DNA of 64,000 bases from Streptomyces himalayensis subsp. himalayensis (GCF_013778455.1 NZ_JACEHE010000020.1:1-64000), one strand, 5' to 3'; shown: positions 24,006 through 32,266, numbered from the stretch's first letter. The notes: a model not told the origin generated them from the sequence alone. Numbers and translations are program-made.

Positions 24006-24829
24006 TGGTGATCACAGCGGAGTCCTTTGCTGGCCGTTTCTTGGCCGCAGTCTCCCGACGGGGGCCAGCCTTCCGGCCTCCGCGGTCTGCCTGGCGGGGC
24101 AACGAAGAGCTCATTCCCCGCCTGCGTCGTGCCCGCCGCAGGACAGCAGCTGCGGTCACCCGCTTTGTTCTGAGTGCGTTCGTGGCCCGACTGCATGACG
24201 AGCTGGTCCTGTTGCCGGCTGAGACGCGGATCCAGAACAGGGACGGTCTGCACGAGCTGGTCTCGGGCTTCGTTCAGTTGCAGGCGTCGGTACGCGAGTT
24301 AAGCCTGCATAAGGAGGGGGACCGGGTGGTCGGCGGCTTCGGGCGCCCCCAGATGTCGGTCGCCAGGTCCATCCTGCGCTCTCAGGTGGACCCCCGTGTG
24401 GAAGACCTGAGGCTGATCAGTAGGCGCTTGACTGCATGGCCCATCAGTGTCGAGAACCTACTGCTGCGCCTTCTCTCCGAGGTCCGCGACGAAGTGGACA
24501 GTTGCGTGATTGCGCTTGGCCGGCCTCGGTACGTGGGTGCGGGCAAGAGGATTCCGGAGGCCCGTTCGCGGTTGCGCGTGGTCCAGGAGGTGATGGGTGA
24601 GGTGCAGCGCCTCATCGAGGCGGCAGCGGACGACTTCTCTGGCGCTGACCTCACACGGGTCGACCCCGCCATGTCTGATCTGGCTTGGCTGCAGTGGGAT
24701 GCGGCGACGCAGTGGCCGCGGGGTTGGGAGGAACGGATCCGGCGGATGTCGCTGGAGCATGCGCCGGGTCAGTTCGTGGTTCAGCCGGTGGATGCGGATG
24801 ATAGAGCGGATTGGTTGGCGGACGTGTAG
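24002..24829 (+). CDS. Hypothetical protein, 275 aa, coupled to membrane gene
   Basis: GTG 24002 overlaps the previous stop; an ATG at 24005 is an alternative start. The protein is mostly helical and charged, with basic N-terminal RRGPAFRPPRSAWRGNEEL, a central block LISRRLTAWPISVENLLLRL and acidic C-terminus DADDRADWLADV. No membrane segment or catalytic motif is evident. It forms a two-gene unit with the membrane protein upstream, divergent from the NACHT pair. The function is unknown. Confidence 0.6.
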   Translation: MMVITAESFAGRFLAAVSRRGPAFRPPRSAWRGNEELIPRLRRARRRTAAAVTRFVLSAFVARLHDELVLLPAETRIQNRDGLHELVSGFVQLQASVRELSLHKEGDRVVGGFGRPQMSVARSILRSQVDPRVEDLRLISRRLTAWPISVENLLLRLLSEVRDEVDSCVIALGRPRYVGAGKRIPEARSRLRVVQEVMGEVQRLIEAAADDFSGADLTRVDPAMSDLAWLQWDAATQWPRGWEERIRRMSLEHAPGQFVVQPVDADDRADWLADV

Positions 24830-24943
24830 CGGCTCCAGCGAACCCGAAGAACTGGCTGCGACGTTCGTCCACAGGTCTCCGGAACTGCCTGATCCCGCGC
24901 TCGTCAGCGGACCGCCGACAGGCCGCCCGCGGCGGCCGGCGCC

Positions 24944-25219
24944 AATGCGGCCGCCAGCGGTGACCTCGATCTGCCAGCTGTCCATCGTCTCTCCGCGGTG
25001 GGCGCCGCGGGCCAGTTCGCCCCTGAGCCGGTGGTGGCGCTCGGTCCGGGTGGCCGGGGCCGGGTCGGTCCGCATGAGGTACCAGGCGGCGCGGGTGTTG
25101 CCCGCGGCCTGGGTGCATAACTGCTCCCAGCCCTTGGCGGCCTCGGCGTTGGCGAAGCGGATGTCCCATTCGTCGTCGGCGGGTGGCGGGGCTGCGCGGT
25201 CGCCGCGCTTGGGGCTCAT
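24944..25219 (-). pseudogene. C-terminally truncated toxin-like gene of a TA pair
   Basis: ATG 25219 overlaps the antitoxin stop (ATGA). The first 92 residues match the streptomycete RelE/ParE-like partner of Phd-type antitoxins: DEWDIRFANAEAAKGWEQL, then RHHRLRGELARGAHRGETMD and SWQIEVTAGGRI. Where the family continues with a WYxxDD-type strand and HPKA(T/R) ending, this sequence turns into unrelated GAGRRGRP text after position 24944 and runs on without the expected end. The last roughly 30 residues are therefore lost, and the toxin is probably inactive. Confidence 0.55.
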
Positions 25220-25686
25220 GCGGCTGTTCCTGGCTCGGGTACGGGCCCGTAGTCCTCGCCGTGGTCGGTGGTGAGTGCGGCGTACAGCTCGGGGTCGGCG
25301 TGCACCTCGGCGGTGTGCCGCCACTCGGTGATGAGCTGGGCGACGGCCGCGGTGTTGTCGAGCTCGGCGGCAGCGCCCAGGGCCTCGACCAGCTCGACGG
25401 AGAACGCGCGGACGTCGTGCGCGGGCAGGTAGCGCACCCACGGGAAGGCGCCCGGCAGTACCTCGAGGACCAGGGTGCGGCCCTCGGGGGTGCGCATCAT
25501 CTCCACGAACATCCGGCTCGTGGCGCCCATGACTTCCTGGTCCTGCTCGGCGCGCGCGGCCGTGGTCAGTACCAGGTCCTCATCGTCTCGGCGGCGGAGC
25601 AGTATCCGCCGGGCACCGCGGAGCCCGGCCAGCGTCAGCTTGGGCTTGTTCAGCAGCTCCGACAGGTTCGTTTCCAGCACGCTCAT
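25216..25686 (-). CDS. Phd/prevent-host-death-type antitoxin, 156 aa
   Basis: The N-terminus MSVLETNLSELLNKPKLTLA with RRILLRRRDDEDLVLTTAAR is the Phd-like DNA-binding part of streptomycete prevent-host-death proteins; the rest (FPWVRYLPAHDVRAFSVELV and AAVAQLITEWRHTAEVHADP) is the usual helical toxin-neutralising domain. Length fits. It lies upstream of a truncated toxin gene with a 4-bp overlap. Directly before its ATG is a dyad (arms ACTTG and CAAGT, 25688-25709) suited to autoregulation. With the toxin gene broken, the antitoxin may be an orphan. Confidence 0.7.
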   Translation of the reverse strand: MSVLETNLSELLNKPKLTLAGLRGARRILLRRRDDEDLVLTTAARAEQDQEVMGATSRMFVEMMRTPEGRTLVLEVLPGAFPWVRYLPAHDVRAFSVELVEALGAAAELDNTAAVAQLITEWRHTAEVHADPELYAALTTDHGEDYGPVPEPGTAA

Positions 25687-25687
25687 A

Positions 25688-25709
25688 ACTTGAAGCTTAG
25701 TTGACAAGT
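25688..25709. promoter_or_regulatory. Dyad upstream of antitoxin gene
   Basis: Arms ACTTG (25688-25692) and CAAGT (25705-25709) flank an A/T-rich centre with AAGCTT. It begins two bases from the antitoxin ATG at 25686 on the minus strand, where toxin-antitoxin autorepression sites usually lie. Confidence 0.4.
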
Positions 25710-25798
25710 CCCAGGATGGCTCCCCGTTCGACCCGTTTCGCACCGCAGGGCAGCCTGTCGGCGTGCACCAAAAATCGAACACGTGCTTGAATTCGGCC

Positions 25799-26038
25799 AT
25801 GGCGTCCTTCCCGTCCTTTCCGCCCGACCTGGTGCAGGCCCAGCGCGAGTGGATCCGCACCTATGCGGCGCTTGCCCAGCAGCCGCTCCGTACGGCGGCC
25901 CTGCGCCGACGCCTGCAGCTGCTGTCTTCTCGTCTCGCCTCGCATCCGTTCTGGGCTACGGAGGCGGGCCGGTCGCCGGCGGCCCGGGTTGAGCTGCGTC
26001 AGCAGGCGCGCAGGCAAGAGGAGACGGGGGCGTCATGA
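25799..26038 (+). CDS. Small basic hypothetical protein, 79 aa
   Basis: Reading from ATG 25799 (MASFPSFPPDLVQAQREWIR), the protein is helical with a basic cluster ALRRRLQLLSSRLA and ends by overlapping the LexA-like gene (ATGA). Similar small proteins precede LexA-type HTH genes in streptomycete genomes, from memory. No function is known. The open frame extends 12 codons upstream, but the ATG at 25799 is the better start, giving MASFPS rather than a run through the antitoxin's upstream region. Confidence 0.6.
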   Translation: MASFPSFPPDLVQAQREWIRTYAALAQQPLRTAALRRRLQLLSSRLASHPFWATEAGRSPAARVELRQQARRQEETGAS

Positions 26039-26250
26039 GCGTCGACCTCACCGATCGGCAGGTGCGCATCTTGCGGTGCATCAGGGAGTGGATCGCTGAG
26101 CATGGCGAGGGCCCGTCGATTCGTGAGATCGGTAAGCACGTGGGCCTGTCGAGCTCGTCGTCCGTGGCGTACCAGCTCGGCAAGCTGGAGCAGCAAGGAA
26201 TGGTCAGCCGCAGCGGCAGCCGCTGGCGCTCCTGCAGGCTCGGGCGCTGA
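26035..26250 (+). CDS. Stand-alone LexA-type winged HTH protein, 71 aa
   Basis: The sequence is the LexA N-terminal DNA-binding domain: LTDRQVRILRCIREWIAEHG, then PSIREIGKHVGLSSSSSVAY and QLGKLEQQGMVSR. The catalytic Ser-Lys protease half of LexA is absent, so it cannot self-cleave. It is a small regulator, perhaps of mobile-element genes, and might compete for LexA sites. Translation is coupled to the preceding gene by an ATGA overlap. Confidence 0.8.
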   Translation: MSVDLTDRQVRILRCIREWIAEHGEGPSIREIGKHVGLSSSSSVAYQLGKLEQQGMVSRSGSRWRSCRLGR

Positions 26251-26371
26251 CACCACACTGACGGTCAGCCCATCAGCTGTAGCCGTTGATTGCTGCGCGG
26301 GCTTGCAGATGGGTGAACGTCGAAAGGTGGTCACTGCAACCGGCCGTGCGCCTCGACGGTCTTGTTGGTGT

Positions 26372-27676
26372 ATGAGATCGAATCTGGCTCGGCGCCGGGC
26401 CGAGCGGCGCGGCCTTCGCCTCTGGCCTGTCGGCCCCGTCCTTGCTCTGGCCTTCACCACGGCGATCGCCGTGGCAGCTGCGGTCTTCTTCGCCGGATGG
26501 GACCTGCTCGGCGTCCAGGGCCTCAAGCCTGAGCATCGCCTCACCTCCAAGACCCTGTTCGACCTGGTGAAACTCTCGTTCGGGGTGGTCGCCGGGGCCG
26601 GTGCCTTGGTCGCCCTGGTCGTGGCCTACCGGCGCCAGCGCGTCGACGAGGACGGCGCCCTCCGCGAGGCCACCCGTCTGCACACCGAGCGGTTCACCAC
26701 CGCGGTCTCCCAGCTTGGCGAGGAATCCGCCGCGGTACGCCTGGGCGGCGTGCACGCCCTGGCCGGTCTCGCCGACGACGCTCCCACGCGCGAACTGCGC
26801 CAGACCTGCATCGACGTCCTGTGCGCCTACCTCCGACTTCCGTACACCGCCGAGGCTGACCTCCCGTCGGGCGACGCAGACGCTCGCCATGCGTACCTGG
26901 CCCTGCGGGAAGTGCGGTACACCGTCATCCGCCTCATCCGGGACCACTTCCGGCTCGCTCCCGAGCATCCGCATTCTTGGCAGGGCCACGACCTGGACTT
27001 CACCGACGTGGTCTTCGACGGCGGAGACTTTTCCGGCGCGGAGTTCTCCGGCGGCACGGTCAGGTTCGACGACGCGACGTTCTCCGGCGGCACGGTCGAC
27101 TTCAAAGGCGCGACGTTCTCCGGCGGCACGGTCGACTTCACCCGCGCGAGATTCTCCGGCGGCACGGTCGACTTCCGCTACGCGACGTTCTCCGGCGGCT
27201 GGGTCGACTTCTGGCGCGCGACGTTCTCCGGCGGCACGGTCTTCTTCACCCGCGCGAGATTCTCCGGCAGCGCGGTCAGCTTCATTGAGGCGACGTTCTC
27301 CGGCGGCACGGTCCACTTCCGCGACGCGCCGTTCTCCGGCGGCACGGTCGACTTCAAAGGCGCGACGTTCTCCGGCGGCACGGTCGACTTCAACGGCGCG
27401 ACGTTCTCCGACAGCTCGGTCTACTTCATTGAGGCGACGTTCTCCGGCGGCACGGTCCACTTCCGCGACGCGACGTTCTCCGGCGACACGGTCTTCTTCA
27501 CCCGCGCGAGATTCTCCGGCGGCACGGTCGACTTCACCCGCGCGAGATTCTCCGGCGCCATACTGGACTTTTCTGGTGCGGATGGTGTCGCGCCGTCTGA
27601 CCTGGTGCCAGCGAGCGGGCAGCCTCTGCCAACCGGGCTGCTGTTCCCTCCCGCGTGGTACCCGACAACGCCCTGA
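26372..27676 (+). CDS. Membrane-anchored pentapeptide-like repeat protein, 434 aa
   Basis: Two N-terminal membrane helices (about residues 18-44, VLALAFTTAIAVAAAVFF; and 62-84, GVVAGAGALVALVVAY) are followed by the linker HTERFTTAVSQLGEESAAVR and GVHALAGLADDAP typical of streptomycete pentapeptide-repeat membrane proteins. From about residue 225 come 15 copies of a 12-residue unit of consensus FSGGTVDFxxAT. Such repeats form right-handed beta-solenoids. ATG 26372 is preferred; TTG and GTG codons a few codons upstream are alternatives. A role in membrane or DNA mimicry (as in some pentapeptide proteins) is not demonstrable here. Confidence 0.7.
   Translation: MRSNLARRRAERRGLRLWPVGPVLALAFTTAIAVAAAVFFAGWDLLGVQGLKPEHRLTSKTLFDLVKLSFGVVAGAGALVALVVAYRRQRVDEDGALREATRLHTERFTTAVSQLGEESAAVRLGGVHALAGLADDAPTRELRQTCIDVLCAYLRLPYTAEADLPSGDADARHAYLALREVRYTVIRLIRDHFRLAPEHPHSWQGHDLDFTDVVFDGGDFSGAEFSGGTVRFDDATFSGGTVDFKGATFSGGTVDFTRARFSGGTVDFRYATFSGGWVDFWRATFSGGTVFFTRARFSGSAVSFIEATFSGGTVHFRDAPFSGGTVDFKGATFSGGTVDFNGATFSDSSVYFIEATFSGGTVHFRDATFSGDTVFFTRARFSGGTVDFTRARFSGAILDFSGADGVAPSDLVPASGQPLPTGLLFPPAWYPTTP
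27044..27583 (+). repeat. 15 tandem 36-bp coding repeats
   Basis: Fifteen 36-bp units, each starting TTCTCCGG..., encode 12-residue repeats. Several units are identical or nearly so (for example the KGAT units at copies 2 and 9), which indicates recent expansion or gene conversion; copy number may vary between strains. Confidence 0.85.
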
Positions 27677-27679
27677 CAA

Positions 27680-28219
27680 GTTGGCAAGCTCGACTGCTCA
27701 CGGCGGGTTCGCCGGACGGGTCTCACCACGGTGGTGGCGCGCCGAGCGGAGCGCCCACGACGGGCCCGGCCACATCGCGGCAGCTGCTGCTCCCCTGCAA
27801 CCGCAGCGGGCGGTGCGGTCTGCTCACGCTCGCGCGTGCGTGACGGCGGCAGTACGGCGAGGGGTCCAACTCCGACGGAGTCCACGGCATACCGGCCCGG
27901 CGCCTCTCCCCGCCCCTCCGCAGCCAGCCTTTGCTCTGTCACAGCCAAGCCACTGCGGTCGGCAGCGCGCGGGCCACGTAAACCTCCCGCCCTGGCCGTG
28001 CTCTGGCAGCGTCCAACAACCGATCGGTTCTCGGACGGCGGCGTCGGGTCGTCGATACGCCGGGCCAGAACCGACGTCCGGTGTCCAAGAAAGATGTGCA
28101 ACAACGTCCGACATCCCGCAAGGGCCCGTTTCTGTACGGTGCCGGGGTAACGCCCGCCGAAGCGCCATTCGGGAGCAGCAGAAAGGTACAGTCGACTCCG
28201 TTTCAGGATTAGCAGATAG
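27680..28219. other. Gene-poor stretch after repeat protein gene
   Basis: About 540 bp without a convincing gene. Open frames on both strands are arginine- and proline-rich readings of GC-rich DNA with no start signals. A few short palindromes (for example around CTCCGACGGAG near 27870) are present. Confidence 0.4.
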
Positions 28220-28239
28220 CAAGCGTCGCGCTTGTTTTT
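28220..28239 (+). terminator. Intrinsic terminator-like hairpin 1
   Basis: CAAGCG-TCG-CGCTTG followed at once by TTTTT: a 6-bp stem with a 3-nt loop and a T tract, rare in such GC-rich DNA. It reads rightward and lies ahead of the secreted-protein gene at 28439. Confidence 0.65.
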
Positions 28240-28275
28240 GTAAGCGGGTTGCCCTGTTGAAGCTTCAGGGGAATT

Positions 28276-28295
28276 AGGCCACTTGGCCTCTTTTT
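28276..28295 (+). terminator. Intrinsic terminator-like hairpin 2
   Basis: AGGCCA-CT-TGGCCT followed by CTTTTT. Second of two hairpins of this kind within 76 bp; together they would stop transcription entering from the left or could act in attenuation. Confidence 0.65.
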
Positions 28296-28438
28296 CGGAG
28301 CGCGGTGTGGGGTGCAGAATGACGTGTATGGGCCTGGGCTGCGCCGGTCCTGGAGCTGTCCGGTGAGTCGGGTCCTCACGTCCTCACGGATCATCCGTTA
28401 GTGCGAGAAAGCAAATTCCCATCCCACACGGGACCCTT

Positions 28439-29383
28439 ATGGCTTCCAGCGTCCGGCGGAGAATTCCCCGGCTTATCTGCGCATCTTGCATCAGCACTGG
28501 GCTCCTCGTTTCCGCAGGAGCCACCACCGCCATGGCAGCTTCCCAGTCGCCCGTGGAGGTATCGAGCCAAGCCCCCACCCAGGATCCGGAGCCGGACCCC
28601 GGCGGAGGGGATGGTTCGGGCACGTCGAACGGTGAGACCGACGGCACCGACCGGCAGCCGGGCACGGGCGAAGACCCGCATGTCACCGGCCAGGCCCCGG
28701 GCACGGGCCAGGACCCGGGAACAGGCCAAACCGACCGGCAGCCGGGCACGGGCCAGACCGACCCCGGCACGGGCACCGGTCAGATCGACCCGCAGCATCA
28801 GGGCACGGGCCAGACCGACCCCGGCACGGGCACCGGTCAGACCGACCCCCAGCAGCAGGGCACCGGCCAGACCCAGCAACAGCAGCAGGGCACCGGCACC
28901 AATCACCCCCGCACAGACACCGGCAGGCAACCGAGGCCTAATCTCACGCCACCAACTACGAAGAACCCATCGGGCCAAACTAAGGTCCCGCCGAAACCGC
29001 TCACTCCGGTACAGCAGCAGGCACTCAAATGTGGGGCTGCCGCCATCGGAAAGATCCCGCAGGTGGTCAAGGTGGCAGGTCTGACTCTGAAGATGGTGAA
29101 GGGTTTTACAGCCGGATATGCCGTTGGCGAGGATCTGAATACTGGCGATCAATACAATGTCTGGTGGGATTCCGCCGAGCTGCTCGACCTGGCTTTGCCC
29201 GTTCCGGCCGTCACTTGCCTCAGAGTGCTAGACAAGATCCACGAGGAGGAAGGGAAGAAGGCGGTAGCCCCGTACGAGAAGGATCCTTCCAAACTCGGAG
29301 TCAAGGAAGATACGCCGGTGAAAACCCCGGAGGACCCGGCGCTTCAGCAGAAGGACGGAGCTTACACCGGCAGCGGAGGCTGA
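28439..29383 (+). CDS. Secreted protein with Gly/Thr/Gln/Asp repeats, 314 aa
   Basis: A Sec-type signal peptide is visible: basic MASSVRRRIPR, hydrophobic SCISTGLLVSAGATTA and an AMAA cleavage site near residue 33. Residues about 45-155 are low-complexity repeats of the type GTGQTDPGTGTGQ, hydrophilic and probably disordered. A folded C-terminal domain of about 130 residues follows, with two cysteines (LKCGAAAIG and VTCLRVLDK), a hydrophobic MVKGFTAGYAVGEDL and a lysine-rich tail. It may be an extracellular linker-plus-domain protein, or a toxin/effector with a flexible arm. I do not recognise the C-terminal domain. Base composition there is lower in GC than its neighbours, suggesting transfer. 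Confidence 0.65.
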   Translation: MASSVRRRIPRLICASCISTGLLVSAGATTAMAASQSPVEVSSQAPTQDPEPDPGGGDGSGTSNGETDGTDRQPGTGEDPHVTGQAPGTGQDPGTGQTDRQPGTGQTDPGTGTGQIDPQHQGTGQTDPGTGTGQTDPQQQGTGQTQQQQQGTGTNHPRTDTGRQPRPNLTPPTTKNPSGQTKVPPKPLTPVQQQALKCGAAAIGKIPQVVKVAGLTLKMVKGFTAGYAVGEDLNTGDQYNVWWDSAELLDLALPVPAVTCLRVLDKIHEEEGKKAVAPYEKDPSKLGVKEDTPVKTPEDPALQQKDGAYTGSGG

Positions 29384-29392
29384 AGAGAGGGC

Positions 29393-30490
29393 CTACAGCA
29401 CGCCGATGAGCGCGTTGTCCTCCCAGCCGTCGGCGTCTTCGAAGTAGCCCTCCATGGCGGCGGAGTTGGGTACCCATCCGCCCTGCTTGGCGATGTCCTT
29501 GCGGTCGTTGCCGGCGCGTTTGGAGCTGGTGGCAAGGCCGCGGCGGGGTGAGTGGCCGGTAGGGCGGAACGACAGGTCGGCCCACCGGCCGAGGCGGGTG
29601 ATGACGTCGCCGATGGTCTCGGCGTCGAGTCCGCCGGCCATGACGGTGTGCCAGCGCGGGTGCAGCGGCCGGTAGGCGTAGCCGTCGGGGTCGGTCAGCT
29701 GGGCCTCGTCCTTCCAGGCCCGCCAGGCGCGTACCGGGCAGCTGCTGGGGCGGGAGCCGAAGGGCACTTTCACCTTGCGCGGCTTGATCTTCGAGACGCG
29801 GATGTCGACCTCCATGCCGTGCTCGGTCTCGACGAGGTCGCGCACCCTGAGGGCGGCGATCTCGTGCTCGCGGCCGGCGATGGCGAAGTGGGTGAGGCCG
29901 ATGGAGCGGTCGCGGATGCCGAGCCGGTTGTCGGGGGCGGCCTGCACGGCGGCGCGCAGGTGCTCGGCGAGCAGGGCGGGCGCCGGTCCCCGGCCGCGTT
30001 TCTCGCCGGTCTTCTCCATCTCGCGCACCTTGGCCTTGAGCACCTTCCGGGCGCGGGCGGCCACGGTCTTGTCCAGCAGCAGCCGGTGGTCGGTGCGGCC
30101 GGTGACCACCACGCCCGAGAGGCGGCGGTCGATGGTGGAGGGCGCCATGTAGCTGACGGGACGGCCGTCGGTGTCCTTCTTCCATCCGGGCTGGAACCAC
30201 AGCCACTCGACGAAGGCGGTCAGCGAGCCGGGGGTGATGGCGGTGACCGGGATGCCGAGCAGGGCGGTGAACTCGGTCCACTGCTTCCAGTCCGCGGCGT
30301 AGCTCTCGGCCGTGTTCTTGGGCCGCAGGTTCTGCTCGTGCTGCGCGGAGCGCTCCTCCAGCTCGGCGAGCTTGGCGAGGACGTCGGGCGTGAACGTCTC
30401 GGCGGTGCCGGGTGCGCCGGCGGGGGCCGGGAGGACGAGCGTGGGCGTCACCACGTGCGATGCGTCCGTGCTCGTCTCGGTCTGCTCCAT
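29393..30490 (-). CDS. Tyrosine recombinase/integrase, 365 aa
   Basis: The catalytic set of tyrosine recombinases is readable: R207 in GREHEIAALRVRDL, K234 in VSKIKP, H313-x-x-R316 in GHSPRRGLAT, W339 in KQGGW and the nucleophile Y349 in EGYFEDAD. The N-terminal region contains a SAM-like core-binding domain (NTAESYAADWKQWTEFTALL). It probably catalysed integration or excision of part of this accessory region. No attachment site pair could be recognised; no excisionase gene is adjacent. Its stop faces the secreted-protein gene. Confidence 0.85.
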   Translation of the reverse strand: MEQTETSTDASHVVTPTLVLPAPAGAPGTAETFTPDVLAKLAELEERSAQHEQNLRPKNTAESYAADWKQWTEFTALLGIPVTAITPGSLTAFVEWLWFQPGWKKDTDGRPVSYMAPSTIDRRLSGVVVTGRTDHRLLLDKTVAARARKVLKAKVREMEKTGEKRGRGPAPALLAEHLRAAVQAAPDNRLGIRDRSIGLTHFAIAGREHEIAALRVRDLVETEHGMEVDIRVSKIKPRKVKVPFGSRPSSCPVRAWRAWKDEAQLTDPDGYAYRPLHPRWHTVMAGGLDAETIGDVITRLGRWADLSFRPTGHSPRRGLATSSKRAGNDRKDIAKQGGWVPNSAAMEGYFEDADGWEDNALIGVL

Positions 30491-30724
30491 GATGGCCCGT
30501 CACGCCCCTTTATTCGTAGCAGAGTTTGTAGCTTCTTTATCCCGCATATGTGAGGCTGTCCGGGGTCCAGAACGGACGGCCGAGCACAAGCTCGCCTTAC
30601 ACGGTGCGGCCGGGACATGTCAGGTTTAGGAGCCGCTCGCCCAGACGATGCACAAGGCGGGCACCGTTGACCGTGTGACCCAGGCGTCCCCGGCGGGCGG
30701 GGCGCGTGTACGGGAGGGGAGCCG

Positions 30725-31207
30725 ATGAATCGGAAGACAGCATGGGCGGCGATCACCGCGGTCCTGAGCGTGCTCGCGGTACTGGTGACCCCCACGCCGG
30801 CGTCAGCGGACGTGAAGGTGAACAGCTTCAAGAACTATGGAACCACCTGGTGCCTGGACTACTACGCCGCCAGGGGGGTCTACGCGACCGACTGCAACTC
30901 CGGGAAGTTCCAGCAATGGATCTGGAACAACGACCGCACGCGCGCCACCCCGATGCGGCAAGTGCAGAGCGACTTGTGCCTGACGCTGCGCAACCCGGAC
31001 GAAAAAGTTGTTATGGCCCCCTGTGATCTCTCCATCTGGGGGCCCAGACAGCTGTGGTGGGTGACGTACCCGGCCGGCGGGGCCAACAGCCCATTCATCA
31101 AGAGCGCTTATATCCCCGAATGGTGCCTCCACAGCTTCTGGGACAGTGTGGCCGTCGAAGAGTGCGCCGGGTCTGGTGATCTGTTCGAGCGGTGGGCCGT
31201 CCTCTGA
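30725..31207 (+). CDS. Secreted ricin-type beta-trefoil lectin-like protein, 160 aa
   Basis: A signal peptide (MNRKTAWAAITAVLSVLAVL, cleavage after ASA near residue 28) precedes a single beta-trefoil-like domain with three characteristic aromatic motifs of the Q-x-W type: FQQW, RQLW and FERW, and cysteines at CLDYY, DCNSG, CLTLR, PCDLS, WCLHS and ECAGS that could form disulfides. Ricin-type domains bind carbohydrate. The strong ribosome binding site GGAGGGGAG fixes ATG 30725. It is a one-gene unit, next to the integrase. Confidence 0.65.
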   Translation: MNRKTAWAAITAVLSVLAVLVTPTPASADVKVNSFKNYGTTWCLDYYAARGVYATDCNSGKFQQWIWNNDRTRATPMRQVQSDLCLTLRNPDEKVVMAPCDLSIWGPRQLWWVTYPAGGANSPFIKSAYIPEWCLHSFWDSVAVEECAGSGDLFERWAVL

Positions 31208-31552
31208 GCTGCGAGGCCCCGTAGCGCGCCTGTGACGCCTTCGAAGGCGACTGTCCGGCCGCGTTCGACCTCACAGGGGCCTGGCCATGCGCCGGGCCCC
31301 TCTTGCAACGAGACGCGGCGGCCCTCTCGCGGGGAGGGGCGCCGCAGTCGTGCGTGCCGATCAGCGCCTGGCGCGGCTCCTTTGCCAGCTACACGCGGAG
31401 CATGAAGCAGCGCAGCCCACCCGGCTCGAGGTCGTACCAGCAGCACCGCCCCCCCTTGATGAGGATTCGCGAAAATCCCGTGGGTTGCTCCTCGCTCGCT
31501 TCGTTGAAGTGTCAAGGGCCTGGGGAGGGTGGGGAGCGGGGAGCTTGCGGGG
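31208..31552. other. Intergenic stretch with 14-bp palindrome
   Basis: No gene is recognised. It begins with the perfect palindrome CGCCTTCGAAGGCG (31236-31249), a possible stem without T tract just after the lectin gene. The remainder has only unremarkable short frames. Confidence 0.45.
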
Positions 31553-32040
31553 TCAGTCTGTGTGAGTGCGGGCGAGGGTCTGGACGGTGGCTGGCAGGAG
31601 CTTGTGCTCGGCCTGGAGGACGCGGGCGGCGAGGGTGTCGGGGGTGTCGCCGGGCAGAACGGGGACTGCTGCTGCGCGATGACCGGGCCTTCGTCGTAGT
31701 TGGCGGTGACGTGGTGGACGGTGGCGCCGGAGAGGGTGTCGCCGCTGGCCAGGACGACCTCGTGGACGTGGCGGCCGTGCATGCCCGGCCCGCCGTGGCC
31801 GGGCAGGAGTGCGGGGTGGATGTTGATGATGCGGTCCTGGTAGGCGTGGAGGACAGCGGGGCCGATCTTTTTCATGTAGCCGGCCGTGACGACGAGGTCG
31901 ATGTCGTGCTCCCGCAACGCCGCCAGCATGGTCTGGTCGAGAGCGTCGGGGTTCGGGTGGGTGCGGCCGGACAGATGGATGCCGGTGATGCCCTGTTCCC
32001 GGGCGTGGGCCAGTGCGCCTGACCCGCTGTTGTTGCTGGG
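31553..32040 (-). pseudogene. purN: Remnant of phosphoribosylglycinamide formyltransferase-like gene (purN)
   Basis: The minus strand reads GITGIHLSGRTHPNPDALDQ, VTAGYMKKIGPAVLHAYQ, INIHPALLPGHGGPGMHGRH and ATVHHVTANYDEGPVIAQQ, the core of PurN-type formyltransferases (catalytic N-I-H and the D of YDEGP). The N-terminal 60-70 residues are missing and replaced by istB sequence. A frameshift follows VIAQQ; the true end VPVLPGDTPDTLAARVLQAE is in another frame and stops at 31553. It is inactive and not the housekeeping copy. Confidence 0.7.
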
Positions 32041-32235
32041 CGTTCACTGCCTGGCGAAGGGTCTCGGCGTGGTTTTGGTGGTGGCGAAGCCGGTAGGAGG
32101 GGCCGTCGATGCCGACGACGGTGGCCCGGTGCAGGGAGCCGGTCCAGCATCGCGGCGGCGACCGTGGCGTCGCCGAACGCGAAGGCCCAGTCGGCGATGC
32201 CGACGTTGGTGCTCAGGATCGTGCTCGACACGCAC
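32041..32235 (-). mobile_element. Remnant of IS21-type istB helper gene
   Basis: The text SSTILSTNVGIADWAFAFGD, then ATVAAAMLDRL, and in a shifted frame HRATVVGIDGPSYRLRHHQN, matches the C-terminus of IstB-like ATP-binding proteins. The upstream Walker A half is missing. It abuts the truncated purN remnant, so an IS21-type insertion and deletion probably destroyed that gene. Confidence 0.65.
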
Positions 32236-32266
32236 GATTGTCTGCTCCAGCTACTTGAAGCCGACG

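Noticed and set aside
26273..27679. Long open frame on the minus strand opposite the repeat protein
   Set aside because: It is the complement of the 36-bp repeats, has no ribosome binding site and reads as repetitive AAGERR text; a shadow of the plus-strand gene.
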